From Microgenomates group bacterium ADurb.Bin219 (GTDB taxonomy: Bacteria; Patescibacteriota; Microgenomatia; UM-FILTER-40-11), in contig MWCH01000009.1 in assembly GCA_002069945.1 (NCBI GenBank), positions 1 to 42,804 of the forward strand: 42,804 bases of DNA, given 5' to 3'. The notes beneath the pieces are model-generated. The model was not told the DNA's origin and made no database searches. It saw only the letters and a program-made list of their open reading frames with translations. Shown here piece by piece: positions 7,820 to 14,138 of this stretch. The translations under genes and the position numbers were made by a program. Each line of letters opens with the position of its first letter. The first letter of the stretch is position 1.

Positions 7820-8797
7820 ATGAATAAAACAATAGCAATTATTGGCGGAATAGTTTTAGGAGTGTTTGTTCTCATGCTTGGTTCTGGCTTATTTTTTATG
7901 AGGGCTATGGACTCCAAAGCAGAAGAGGGATTATTTGTTATTAGTAGGACAAACCAATTGGATACAAATAAAAGACTCCAAGAAAGTGGCTATATCCGTT
8001 CCCCATTAGCTTTAACTTTTGCCAGACTAACAACTTTACGCTTCGGGGAAATCCAACCTGGCGGGTACAAACTTTCAAAAAGCAAGGATGCTCGTAAATT
8101 GATAACCATTTTAACCTCCGAACCACAACTTAAATGGATTACCATCCCAGAGGGGCTACGGAAAGAAGAGATCGGAGAACGATTGGCAAAAGAGATTCAT
8201 TGGGATAATGAAGCGTTGGAAAAATGGAATACAACTTACACAGCGATGGAGTTTGACTATCGTGAGGGTGTGTATTTTCCAGATACCTACCTAATACCTG
8301 TTGGTGAGAATGGTTTAGACACAGCCAAACGAATGATAAACCGATTTAATGAAAGGTTTGCGGGCTATCCAGAGAAGTTTGCAGAACAAAATGTCTTATG
8401 GACATCAGCTCTTAAAATTGCCTCCATCGTTCAGCGTGAGGCGGCAGGCAAAGAAGATATGCCATTAATAGCAGGAATTTTATGGAATCGACTATTAAAC
8501 GATCAACCGCTAGAAATAGATGCGACTATCCAATATGCCAGAGGAAACACGGGTTCGGGATGGTGGGCGCCAATAAAAGCTAGCGACATTGACGACATCG
8601 ACTCACCTTACAACACTTACAAACACAAAGGATTGCCACCTACTCCAATATCCAATCCAGGAATTGATGCTATAGATGCTGTCCTAAACCCAACTGAAAC
8701 CGATTGCTACTATTACTTGCACGACAAAGACAGACAAATCCATTGCGCCAAGACGTTAGAGGAACACGAGGCTAATATCGACAAATATTTGAAATAA
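7820..8797 (+). CDS. endolytic transglycosylase MltG-like (YceG/MltG)
   Basis: A 325-residue protein. It has an N-terminal membrane anchor (about 5-27), a LysM-like/YceG alpha-beta region, and the catalytic-domain signature 'KIASIVQREAAGKEDMPLIA', 'GILWNRL', 'LEIDATIQYARG' and 'SPYNTYKHKGLPPTPISNPG'. MltG cuts nascent glycan strands at the inner membrane. The usual 'ASIVEKE/ASIVERE' block reads 'ASIVQRE' here: the first acidic residue is Gln and the second Glu is kept. Length is normal. It follows the nuclease-like gene by 9 nt, so it belongs to the element operon. Local peptidoglycan opening for DNA transfer is one possible reason to carry it. Confidence 0.85.
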   Translation: MNKTIAIIGGIVLGVFVLMLGSGLFFMRAMDSKAEEGLFVISRTNQLDTNKRLQESGYIRSPLALTFARLTTLRFGEIQPGGYKLSKSKDARKLITILTSEPQLKWITIPEGLRKEEIGERLAKEIHWDNEALEKWNTTYTAMEFDYREGVYFPDTYLIPVGENGLDTAKRMINRFNERFAGYPEKFAEQNVLWTSALKIASIVQREAAGKEDMPLIAGILWNRLLNDQPLEIDATIQYARGNTGSGWWAPIKASDIDDIDSPYNTYKHKGLPPTPISNPGIDAIDAVLNPTETDCYYYLHDKDRQIHCAKTLEEHEANIDKYLK

Positions 8798-8829
8798 AGC
8801 GATTGAAAATCTTGTTGACAGAATAGGTT

Positions 8830-9363
8830 TTACGAACGATCAGGAGCAACGATTCCTTGTATTTGTTTTTGGATAGCCATACTGGTAAAACTGCCATGGT
8901 TTTCTAAACGAAGAATAGGAATACCAGCTTCTGACAATATGCGTTCCAATTCCTCGTCACGAATTTTTCTATCTTCCTCTTGGTGAGATTTATCATCAAG
9001 TTCGATCACCAATTTAGGCGAAATATAGTTTTTATCGCATAGAACAAAGTCAACTGATTTTCTGTTTATGTGACTAAATGCTCCTTGCCAATTTTGCCCT
9101 TGGGTTTTATGACTTACGATAGTCGGCAAATGAACCTGGGCAAATACGTAGTAGTTTTGTCCAACAGCTTCAATAATAGCGTCATAACACTCGTGTTCTG
9201 CTCGAGACATAAAAAAATCTTTTTTAGTGTAACTATACTTGGATAGCGGAGTTTTTCTGCCTAAATTTCTTACAAGTACTGCAATAAAAGCTAAAACAGA
9301 AAATGAGAATACTAATATTAAGATTTGTTGAGGTGAAAAATATTTATCATTATTGAAAATCAA
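8830..9363 (-). CDS. membrane-tethered DUF2726 nuclease-like protein
   Basis: A 177-residue protein with an N-terminal transmembrane helix (about 11-31) and a DUF2726 domain (about 52-170). Landmarks are 'SRAEHECYDAI', 'VDFVLCDKNY', 'LVIELDDKSHQ' and 'PILRLENHG'. DUF2726 is grouped with the PD-(D/E)XK/VSR-like nuclease superfamily; the D of VDF and the E of VIELD are the expected metal ligands. It overlaps the upstream gene by 14 nt, indicating co-expression. It is convergent with the mltG-like gene, 32 nt apart. Confidence 0.75.
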   Translation of the reverse strand: MIFNNDKYFSPQQILILVFSFSVLAFIAVLVRNLGRKTPLSKYSYTKKDFFMSRAEHECYDAIIEAVGQNYYVFAQVHLPTIVSHKTQGQNWQGAFSHINRKSVDFVLCDKNYISPKLVIELDDKSHQEEDRKIRDEELERILSEAGIPILRLENHGSFTSMAIQKQIQGIVAPDRS

Positions 9364-9979
9364 ATGTAGCCAATATTTGATCAGTTAAATCCTTGTTTTC
9401 TTGCGTAGGTGGGATAGTTGATACTGAAAATAGCTTGTCGCCCTTTAGAACAATAGCCATATACCTCGTTTTCTCCCCTAAAACTAGGCCATAGAACCCA
9501 TTGTAGCCGTCAATAGACGTGTCTTTGATACTGCTAGTGTCCATACCTATCTTGTTTTTGTCTAAATCGGCTAGTGTGGCATTTTTATCCATTTGATATA
9601 ACCCGTAAAGCATATACGGATTACTGTCATCTTTGTTTTCGATATAAAAACCTAAAGTTCTGATTCTCCCATTATCATCAGCTATTTCCTTTCGAAACGT
9701 TAGGTTTTGCGGATACTTAAGAGTCAAACCAATCTCGTCGATAGTTTGCTCTTGCCATCCCTCAGTTTGGGAAATTTGTCTTGTAAACGATCTGCCGTCT
9801 GGGGTGTTACATCTCTCTGGGTAGCTTTCTATTACTGGATACCCTGCTGCCGCACACTCCTCAAAACTATTAATAGCCTGTAGATTGTTGGATTTGCCCT
9901 TGAAATACCAGATCAATACTCCAACCACCAACATTGCTAAAAATACTGCGATAAGTTGCCTGTTTCTTCGCATCATCAT
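9350..9979 (-). CDS. exported/membrane-anchored protein of unknown function
   Basis: A 209-residue protein. The basic start is followed by one hydrophobic helix (about 8-25), then a soluble extracytoplasmic domain. The two cysteines in 'FEECAAAGYPVIESYPERC' (about 40-58) look like a disulfide-bonded small module seen in many CPR surface proteins. The rest is a beta-rich domain ending 'TDQILATFDFQ'. Several ATG codons are available at the start (MMM), so the exact start is uncertain by two residues. Operon with the DUF2726 gene (14-nt overlap). Confidence 0.6.
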   Translation of the reverse strand: MMMRRNRQLIAVFLAMLVVGVLIWYFKGKSNNLQAINSFEECAAAGYPVIESYPERCNTPDGRSFTRQISQTEGWQEQTIDEIGLTLKYPQNLTFRKEIADDNGRIRTLGFYIENKDDSNPYMLYGLYQMDKNATLADLDKNKIGMDTSSIKDTSIDGYNGFYGLVLGEKTRYMAIVLKGDKLFSVSTIPPTQENKDLTDQILATFDFQ

Positions 9980-9997
9980 ATGTTCTTATTTTACAAC

Positions 9998-10207
9998 TTA
10001 ACCGTTCTGATATAAATCATTGATGATGCATTTCAGAGCCAGAGCGAAAGGATGGACTAATAAGGGGATTTCAACCTCTTTCTCCGTTTTCTCTCGGGAG
10101 GTTTTAGCATAACTCTTAGCCGAAACTGCCTGTGATAAGACAGAAGGGACGAGGGTGAGTTGCACGGACTTTCCTATCTCGTCGCATACTTTTTTCATTC
10201 TTCCCAA
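9998..10207 (-). CDS. doubtful small ORF, antisense to a structured RNA
   Basis: A 69-codon open frame; it extends in frame to 10240 with only rare starts. The composition (basic N-terminus, 'KCIINDLYQNG' end) is protein-like, but I recognise nothing. The same DNA shows several hairpins and G.U-compensated stems on the plus strand. Either this is a small gene and the hairpins are partly chance, or the frame is a by-product of the RNA gene. I favour the latter weakly. Confidence 0.25.
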   Translation of the reverse strand: MGRMKKVCDEIGKSVQLTLVPSVLSQAVSAKSYAKTSREKTEKEVEIPLLVHPFALALKCIINDLYQNG

Positions 10208-10350
10208 CGTCTTACCAATGTATTCATTTCGTCGCCGTCGCTTCAGTCAGGTGGGCTATCTGCAATCGGTGGTTATAGTGCTTCTCGATCACTGCGGACT
10301 TGCAGGGCTACCCTCGCCTATAGGTATCCTCAGGCCAAAGCCTTGGTATA
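10073..10350 (+). ncRNA. structured RNA, possibly an orphan omegaRNA/tracrRNA-like scaffold
   Basis: Serial hairpins on the plus strand: AACCTC/GAGGTT (10073-10103), GACGAG/CTCGTC (10148-10183), and a long imperfect stem of 10250-10265 with 10300-10312 (CTGCAA/TTGCAG, GGC/GCT, GGT/ACC). Inside the long stem is TAGTG/CACTG (10276-10294), and an AGGC-CAAA-GCCT stem closes at 10325-10350. Non-Watson-Crick positions are mostly G.U on this strand and would be A.C on the other. The series AGGTGGGCT, TGCA, AGTGCTT, ACCCTCG appears in the same order as I remember in the Un1Cas12f1 tracrRNA. No TnpB or Cas12 gene is present. Exact ends are unknown. Confidence 0.4.
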
Positions 10351-10378
10351 TTCTAAATTTTCAAAATTTTCTCTGACG

Positions 10379-10978
10379 TTATTTATTACTTGGGCATTTA
10401 TATGTCATTTTGAATTGCTCGTTGTACATAACTTCTTCTTCGATGGTGAACTCAACACCCCTTTTATGTGCCAATTTGTATTTGTGATACTTGCCCTTAG
10501 GTTCTAAAGTCACACCAATCCCCGAACGGGGTGCAATTTTTGACGGGATGACAAAAATTTCATTCGGTATAAGTGGATTAATCTCGTCGACGTAAACACA
10601 GCATATGTAATAGGCCACATCATGTTTCTTTTTCTTAACTCGAAATGTTAGTTTTCCTTTGTAGTGAGTGCATTTGATATTTACCCTATCCCAATGCCAA
10701 AGGCCGTCGAATTTTGACTTATCGTCTATTTCTCCCAAATCCTTAAATTGTTTTTTGAAATATGGGTGGCCTTGGATATACAACTCGGCAAGTCTGCCCC
10801 ATCCCGAATTATTGTCATAAAGATACATCTTGGGTATTCTGGGGAGCTGGAACCTGCGCATCCAGTTAACAACTGTCACGTTTGTTACTCCGTAGAAACG
10901 TCCAACTTGCCTAGTAGAACCCAACATTTCATAGTCTTGTCTAAGCTGTTCTTTGTTTTTGTAGGGTTTGTTTTTCAT
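10379..10978 (-). CDS. HTH plus PD-(D/E)XK-like nuclease, homing-endonuclease type
   Basis: A 199-residue protein. Residues about 9-48 form a helix-turn-helix ('STRQVGRFYGVTNVTVVNWMRR'). The remainder has the order seen in small restriction-like/homing endonucleases: 'GRLAEL' (Glu), 'FDGLW' (Asp), 'VNIKC' (N-x-K in place of E-x-K), then 'VAYYICCVYVDE' and 'NEIFVIPSK'. The E-to-N change at the catalytic dyad also occurs in relatives I recall, so loss of activity is not certain. It overlaps the DUF5659 gene by 4 nt and is followed directly by the structured RNA region. Likely roles are DNA cleavage in mobility or defence. Confidence 0.55.
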   Translation of the reverse strand: MKNKPYKNKEQLRQDYEMLGSTRQVGRFYGVTNVTVVNWMRRFQLPRIPKMYLYDNNSGWGRLAELYIQGHPYFKKQFKDLGEIDDKSKFDGLWHWDRVNIKCTHYKGKLTFRVKKKKHDVAYYICCVYVDEINPLIPNEIFVIPSKIAPRSGIGVTLEPKGKYHKYKLAHKRGVEFTIEEEVMYNEQFKMTYKCPSNK

Positions 10979-11226
10979 AGGCCTGAATGAATACGAGTCT
11001 TAGCCTCGTTAATATTTTCGACAAAGGTTTTCGCATCAACTTGTAAATTCCTTGCCCAATATCGAGACAAAATTTCTTCCGCTTTGTTATTTGCATCATC
11101 AAATACGAAAATGAAGAACCGCCCCGAGGATTTTTCCAGCCGAATTAGTGGAATCCCTGACGTTTTAAGAACTACGGCTTGATATAGATCGTTGGATTTA
11201 TACTCTCTGGTTTTTTCCATATTCAT
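10975..11226 (-). CDS. DUF5659 domain protein
   Basis: An 83-residue protein matching the DUF5659 pattern: 'EYKSNDLYQAVVLKTSGIPLIRLEK', 'FFIFVFDD', 'AEEILSRYWAR' and 'VDAKTFVENINEAKTRI'. The family is small, of unknown function, and common in phages and islands of CPR and DPANN genomes. Its stop overlaps the next gene's start by 4 nt, and its start lies inside the preceding 64-residue gene, giving a tightly coupled trio. It may be an accessory or nucleic-acid-binding partner of the nuclease-like protein. Confidence 0.75.
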   Translation of the reverse strand: MNMEKTREYKSNDLYQAVVLKTSGIPLIRLEKSSGRFFIFVFDDANNKAEEILSRYWARNLQVDAKTFVENINEAKTRIHSGL

Positions 11227-11392
11227 CTCTTTTCTTTTTCATTTGCATTCCCTTTTTTATTCTTTCCGGGATTATTTCCCGTTGTGTTCTCTCCAAAACG
11301 GAACGAAATAGCGTTTGGTACGCTTCGATAGCGTTATCAACCAAACGATCACGTCTCTCTTTTCTTGTGGGATTAATCGACTGAATTTCCAT
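11198..11392 (-). CDS. small basic protein, unknown
   Basis: A 64-residue, very basic, helical protein ('RKERRDRLVDNAIEAYQ', then 'PERIKKGMQMKKKRDEYGK'). No family is recognised. It overlaps the DUF5659 gene by 29 nt and is first in the minus-strand trio, directly behind the repeated TTTTGGGGAG motifs. The 29-nt overlap is long, so an internal or later start for the DUF5659 gene is possible. Confidence 0.5.
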   Translation of the reverse strand: MEIQSINPTRKERRDRLVDNAIEAYQTLFRSVLERTQREIIPERIKKGMQMKKKRDEYGKNQRV

Positions 11393-11415
11393 TTCAGTCT
11401 TAAATTTACCTGCCG

Positions 11416-11470
11416 TTTTGGGGAGCTGAAAACGTCAATATTAGGGAGTTATCGGAGCAATTTTGGGGAG
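11416..11470. repeat. three direct repeats of TTTTGGGGAG, 22-23 bp apart
   Basis: TTTTGGGGAG at 11416-11425, TATTAGGGAG at 11439-11448 and TTTTGGGGAG at 11461-11470. The 22-23-bp period is about two helical turns, so a protein would bind all three on one face. They fill the gap between the 263-residue gene and the trio starting at 11392, as an operator array would. Confidence 0.6.
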
Positions 11471-11473
11471 TTT

Positions 11474-12265
11474 TTACAATTTAGCGTTTTTATCGATAAA
11501 CATTCCAAACCCGTCTCTCTGCAACATAATTACGGATTTTCTCAAAAATGGTTCTGATTCAACAAATTCCACTAACTTGCCAAATCCTTTTTCGAGACTA
11601 TCGTGGAGCCGGGTAACACCTCGTGAATTCTTAATAATTATGTAGTCTTCTTTTCCATTAGCTTCGTAAAACTGATGTTTTGTCACTATTCCCCCTAAAT
11701 TATCAAACAATAGCTTAAATCTCTTTATAGCTTTCTTTCCTTTAATGGTTATGCTAGCGCCTCTGTAAGTAAAAACTCCTGTTTTGTCATCAAATTGGGG
11801 CGCTTCTCCGCTATACCAACCAACAAACTGCTCCAACTTTTTTCTACTAACCAATACTGCCATATGTTTCGATTCGTTTGGCCCAATGTTGTTATCTGGG
11901 ATATTAAAAAAATATTCAATAACTTGATCTTTACCTATAATTCCCATCTTTTCTGCGACTTCATCAACATTTCCATCGTGGATTATTTCCTGTGGCCTAT
12001 TTCTATACCAAAGTGAATTTTTGCTACTAGTACCTATGTACCACCAACCAACTGTTTTACCCAGTATCATGCCATCCTGTTCCATTAATTTAGGAGTATC
12101 TGTAAATTGATAACCGAACGATAAAGGAATCGACGGATAACCATCAACAATAAATGTGTCCGATTTCTTGATGGCAATATTTACTATTTCCAAATCTTTT
12201 TTGGAAGATGAGGCACGAAGAATATTATTGGCCAAACCAGTTGCGTCATCTATTACATTTTTCAT
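11474..12265 (-). CDS. unknown protein with possible winged-helix C-terminus
   Basis: A 263-residue soluble protein. The N-terminal two thirds are not recognised. The C-terminal part (about 165-262) has the layout of a winged helix: 'TYRGASITIKGKKAIKRFKLLFDNLGG', a helix, then a wing and a closing strand. A DNA-binding regulator is possible, and the repeat array immediately downstream would be a natural target. The gene is divergent from the HTH/recombinase pair, with 56 bp between the start codons. Confidence 0.5.
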   Translation of the reverse strand: MKNVIDDATGLANNILRASSSKKDLEIVNIAIKKSDTFIVDGYPSIPLSFGYQFTDTPKLMEQDGMILGKTVGWWYIGTSSKNSLWYRNRPQEIIHDGNVDEVAEKMGIIGKDQVIEYFFNIPDNNIGPNESKHMAVLVSRKKLEQFVGWYSGEAPQFDDKTGVFTYRGASITIKGKKAIKRFKLLFDNLGGIVTKHQFYEANGKEDYIIIKNSRGVTRLHDSLEKGFGKLVEFVESEPFLRKSVIMLQRDGFGMFIDKNAKL

Positions 12266-12321
12266 TCTGCTTGTTTCTTAAATTTCTTTATGTTAACTTA
12301 GTATAAATTAGTTTTACTTGT

Positions 12322-12546
12322 ATGACAACAGTACCATTTTCACCATCAAATCCCGACACATGGGGTTTGCTATTAACCCTAGAACAAACCGCAAGAATTT
12401 TAGGCGTGAATCCCTGGACACTACGTAAATGGGATGATGATAAAAAATTTGTCGCTGTTCGTGTTGGCTCAAGAAACGACAGGCGTTTTAGGAAACAAGA
12501 CGTATTGGCGTACTTAGAATTAATCGGTATCAAATTTGAAAAATAA
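12322..12546 (+). CDS. excisionase-family MerR-like HTH protein (right end)
   Basis: A 74-residue HTH_17/excisionase-type protein: 'LLTLEQTARILGVNPWTLRKWDDDKK' (HTH) and 'DRRFRKQDVLAYL' (wing/helix). About half of the residues in the core match the left-end paralogue at 2134-2334. It is followed 20 nt later by the large serine recombinase. This HTH-then-recombinase order resembles IS607 TnpA split into two polypeptides. It is the best candidate for the recombination directionality factor. A TATAAA box lies at 12302-12307, 14 nt before the start; the left paralogue has TACAAT at the same distance. Confidence 0.8.
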   Translation: MTTVPFSPSNPDTWGLLLTLEQTARILGVNPWTLRKWDDDKKFVAVRVGSRNDRRFRKQDVLAYLELIGIKFEK

Positions 12547-12566
12547 AAAGATTAACTAAATGTAAT

Positions 12567-14135
12567 ATGGAAAATAAATTTAAGATTCGGGCTGTGGTTT
12601 ACAGCCGTGTAAGCACCCGTGAACAAGCGGATGACAAAGAATCTATTCAAGATCAAATTCGGGTGTGTAAAAAGGCTATCGCAGATCACCAATGGGAATT
12701 AGTAGCCGATCCGTATCAAGACGTTGAAAGTGGCCATTTAATAGAAGAGAGACTAGGTTTTCAAAGAATGATGCAGGATGCATCAGATTACAAATTTGAT
12801 CTAGTTGTCGTTAAAGATTTTGATCGTTTTGCCAGAAACAAGTCGTATGCCACTAAAGCCAGGGATGACTTGAAAAAAATGTTCATCCAAACATACTCCG
12901 TAGCCACACCTGTAGAACCCCGAGATCCCAAACTATACGATCCCACAGACGACGATTTAGGCATCATGGTTGAGGGTTTTAGCGATACGATGGCCGAAAT
13001 TGAAAGGAATAAGATCAGGCGCAGGATGACAATGGGTAAGATGGCAGTGGCTAAATCAGGAAAGATACCCAACAACGTTCCATACGGCTATGTCATCATT
13101 CGTTGGATTGATGAAAAAAACAAAGTTCAAAGACGAATCGAAATTGATAAGGAGAAAGCAAAAATTGTTCGATGGATATTTGATGAATACATCAAGGGTA
13201 GAGGCGCACAAAGTATTGCATTTGAACTAACTACAAAGGAAGTTAAACCACCAAGAGGCCCATATTGGCGAGCGCAAGCCGTCAAATACATGCTACGAAA
13301 CGAAACCTATACAGGCAAGGTGCTATGGGGATGGCGACATGCCGACTATGCCAAAAATAAGCAACGCAAACTAAGGGATCATAAAGGTATTATCCAAAAT
13401 GGGCAACACACTGCCATTATTCCTGAGGAAATATTCAAATTAGCCCAGAAAGAGAAAAAGATACGAGGGAATTCCCAAAAGGGACGGGCAAAAATGAGCC
13501 GTGGCCTACTAACAGGAATAGCTAAATGCATCCGTTGCGGATCGGGTGTTACCTATCTAACCCGTCACCATAAACGTAGCAAAAAGAATCCCAATTGGCA
13601 TGATACGACTACTTATGAATACCTATGTGGTGGCTACAAATATACGGGTATATGCCAACGTAGGATCATGAGTGCAACTAGATTGGAGGAGTTCGTTCTA
13701 AATCAAATTAGGAATCTTGTAAACAATCCTACGGCCCGAGAACGCCTCATTCTGGACAAGAACATCACCATAACCGACAACCTCGAGTCTGACTACAACC
13801 TAGCGGCCAAACACCTATCTGACATCGAAAGACGCCGTGAGAGGGTTAAGGACGCCTATGAGGCAGGTATAGATTCGATAGAGGTGTATGCAGCCAATAT
13901 GAAACGTCTAGAAGAGGAAGAAAATAAATACCATGTGGTAACCGATGAATATAAAACTAAGCTTCAACTGATGAATGAGCGTCGTAAAGAATTGGAGAAA
14001 TTTACTAAATCGTTGGAAGACTTCAATTTCTTATGGGACAGAGCTATTTTAGAAGAGCGAAAACACTTTCTTCGGGCGATTATAAAAGAGATCAGAGCAG
14101 GTAACGGTAAGATTGAGATAGATTGGCGGTTCTAG
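12567..14135 (+). CDS. large serine recombinase (integrase)
   Basis: A 522-residue large serine integrase. The resolvase domain spans about 8-150, with nucleophile S16 in 'YSRVSTREQ', 'VVKDFDRFARN' and the 'AEIERNKIRRRM' helix E. The recombinase domain follows (about 165-270, 'VPYGYVIIRWID', 'YTGKVLWGWR'). A zinc ribbon (about 310-370) has C-x2-C ('CIRCG') and later Cys residues ('YLCGGYKYTGIC'). A coiled-coil C-terminus spans about 400-485. All catalytic landmarks are present, so it should be active. It ends three bases from the secA stop codon, marking the right end of the element. Confidence 0.92.
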   Translation: MENKFKIRAVVYSRVSTREQADDKESIQDQIRVCKKAIADHQWELVADPYQDVESGHLIEERLGFQRMMQDASDYKFDLVVVKDFDRFARNKSYATKARDDLKKMFIQTYSVATPVEPRDPKLYDPTDDDLGIMVEGFSDTMAEIERNKIRRRMTMGKMAVAKSGKIPNNVPYGYVIIRWIDEKNKVQRRIEIDKEKAKIVRWIFDEYIKGRGAQSIAFELTTKEVKPPRGPYWRAQAVKYMLRNETYTGKVLWGWRHADYAKNKQRKLRDHKGIIQNGQHTAIIPEEIFKLAQKEKKIRGNSQKGRAKMSRGLLTGIAKCIRCGSGVTYLTRHHKRSKKNPNWHDTTTYEYLCGGYKYTGICQRRIMSATRLEEFVLNQIRNLVNNPTARERLILDKNITITDNLESDYNLAAKHLSDIERRRERVKDAYEAGIDSIEVYAANMKRLEEEENKYHVVTDEYKTKLQLMNERRKELEKFTKSLEDFNFLWDRAILEERKHFLRAIIKEIRAGNGKIEIDWRF

Positions 14136-14138
14136 TCC

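Noticed and set aside
9998-10260. RNase P RNA on the minus strand
   Set aside because: AGGAAAGTCCG and a CAGAACGGTTA-like end recall its conserved regions, but the span is too short and the other conserved regions are absent.
10155-10507. plus-strand protein genes over the structured RNA
   Set aside because: Open frames exist but their composition is not protein-like and the second runs into the nuclease-like gene.
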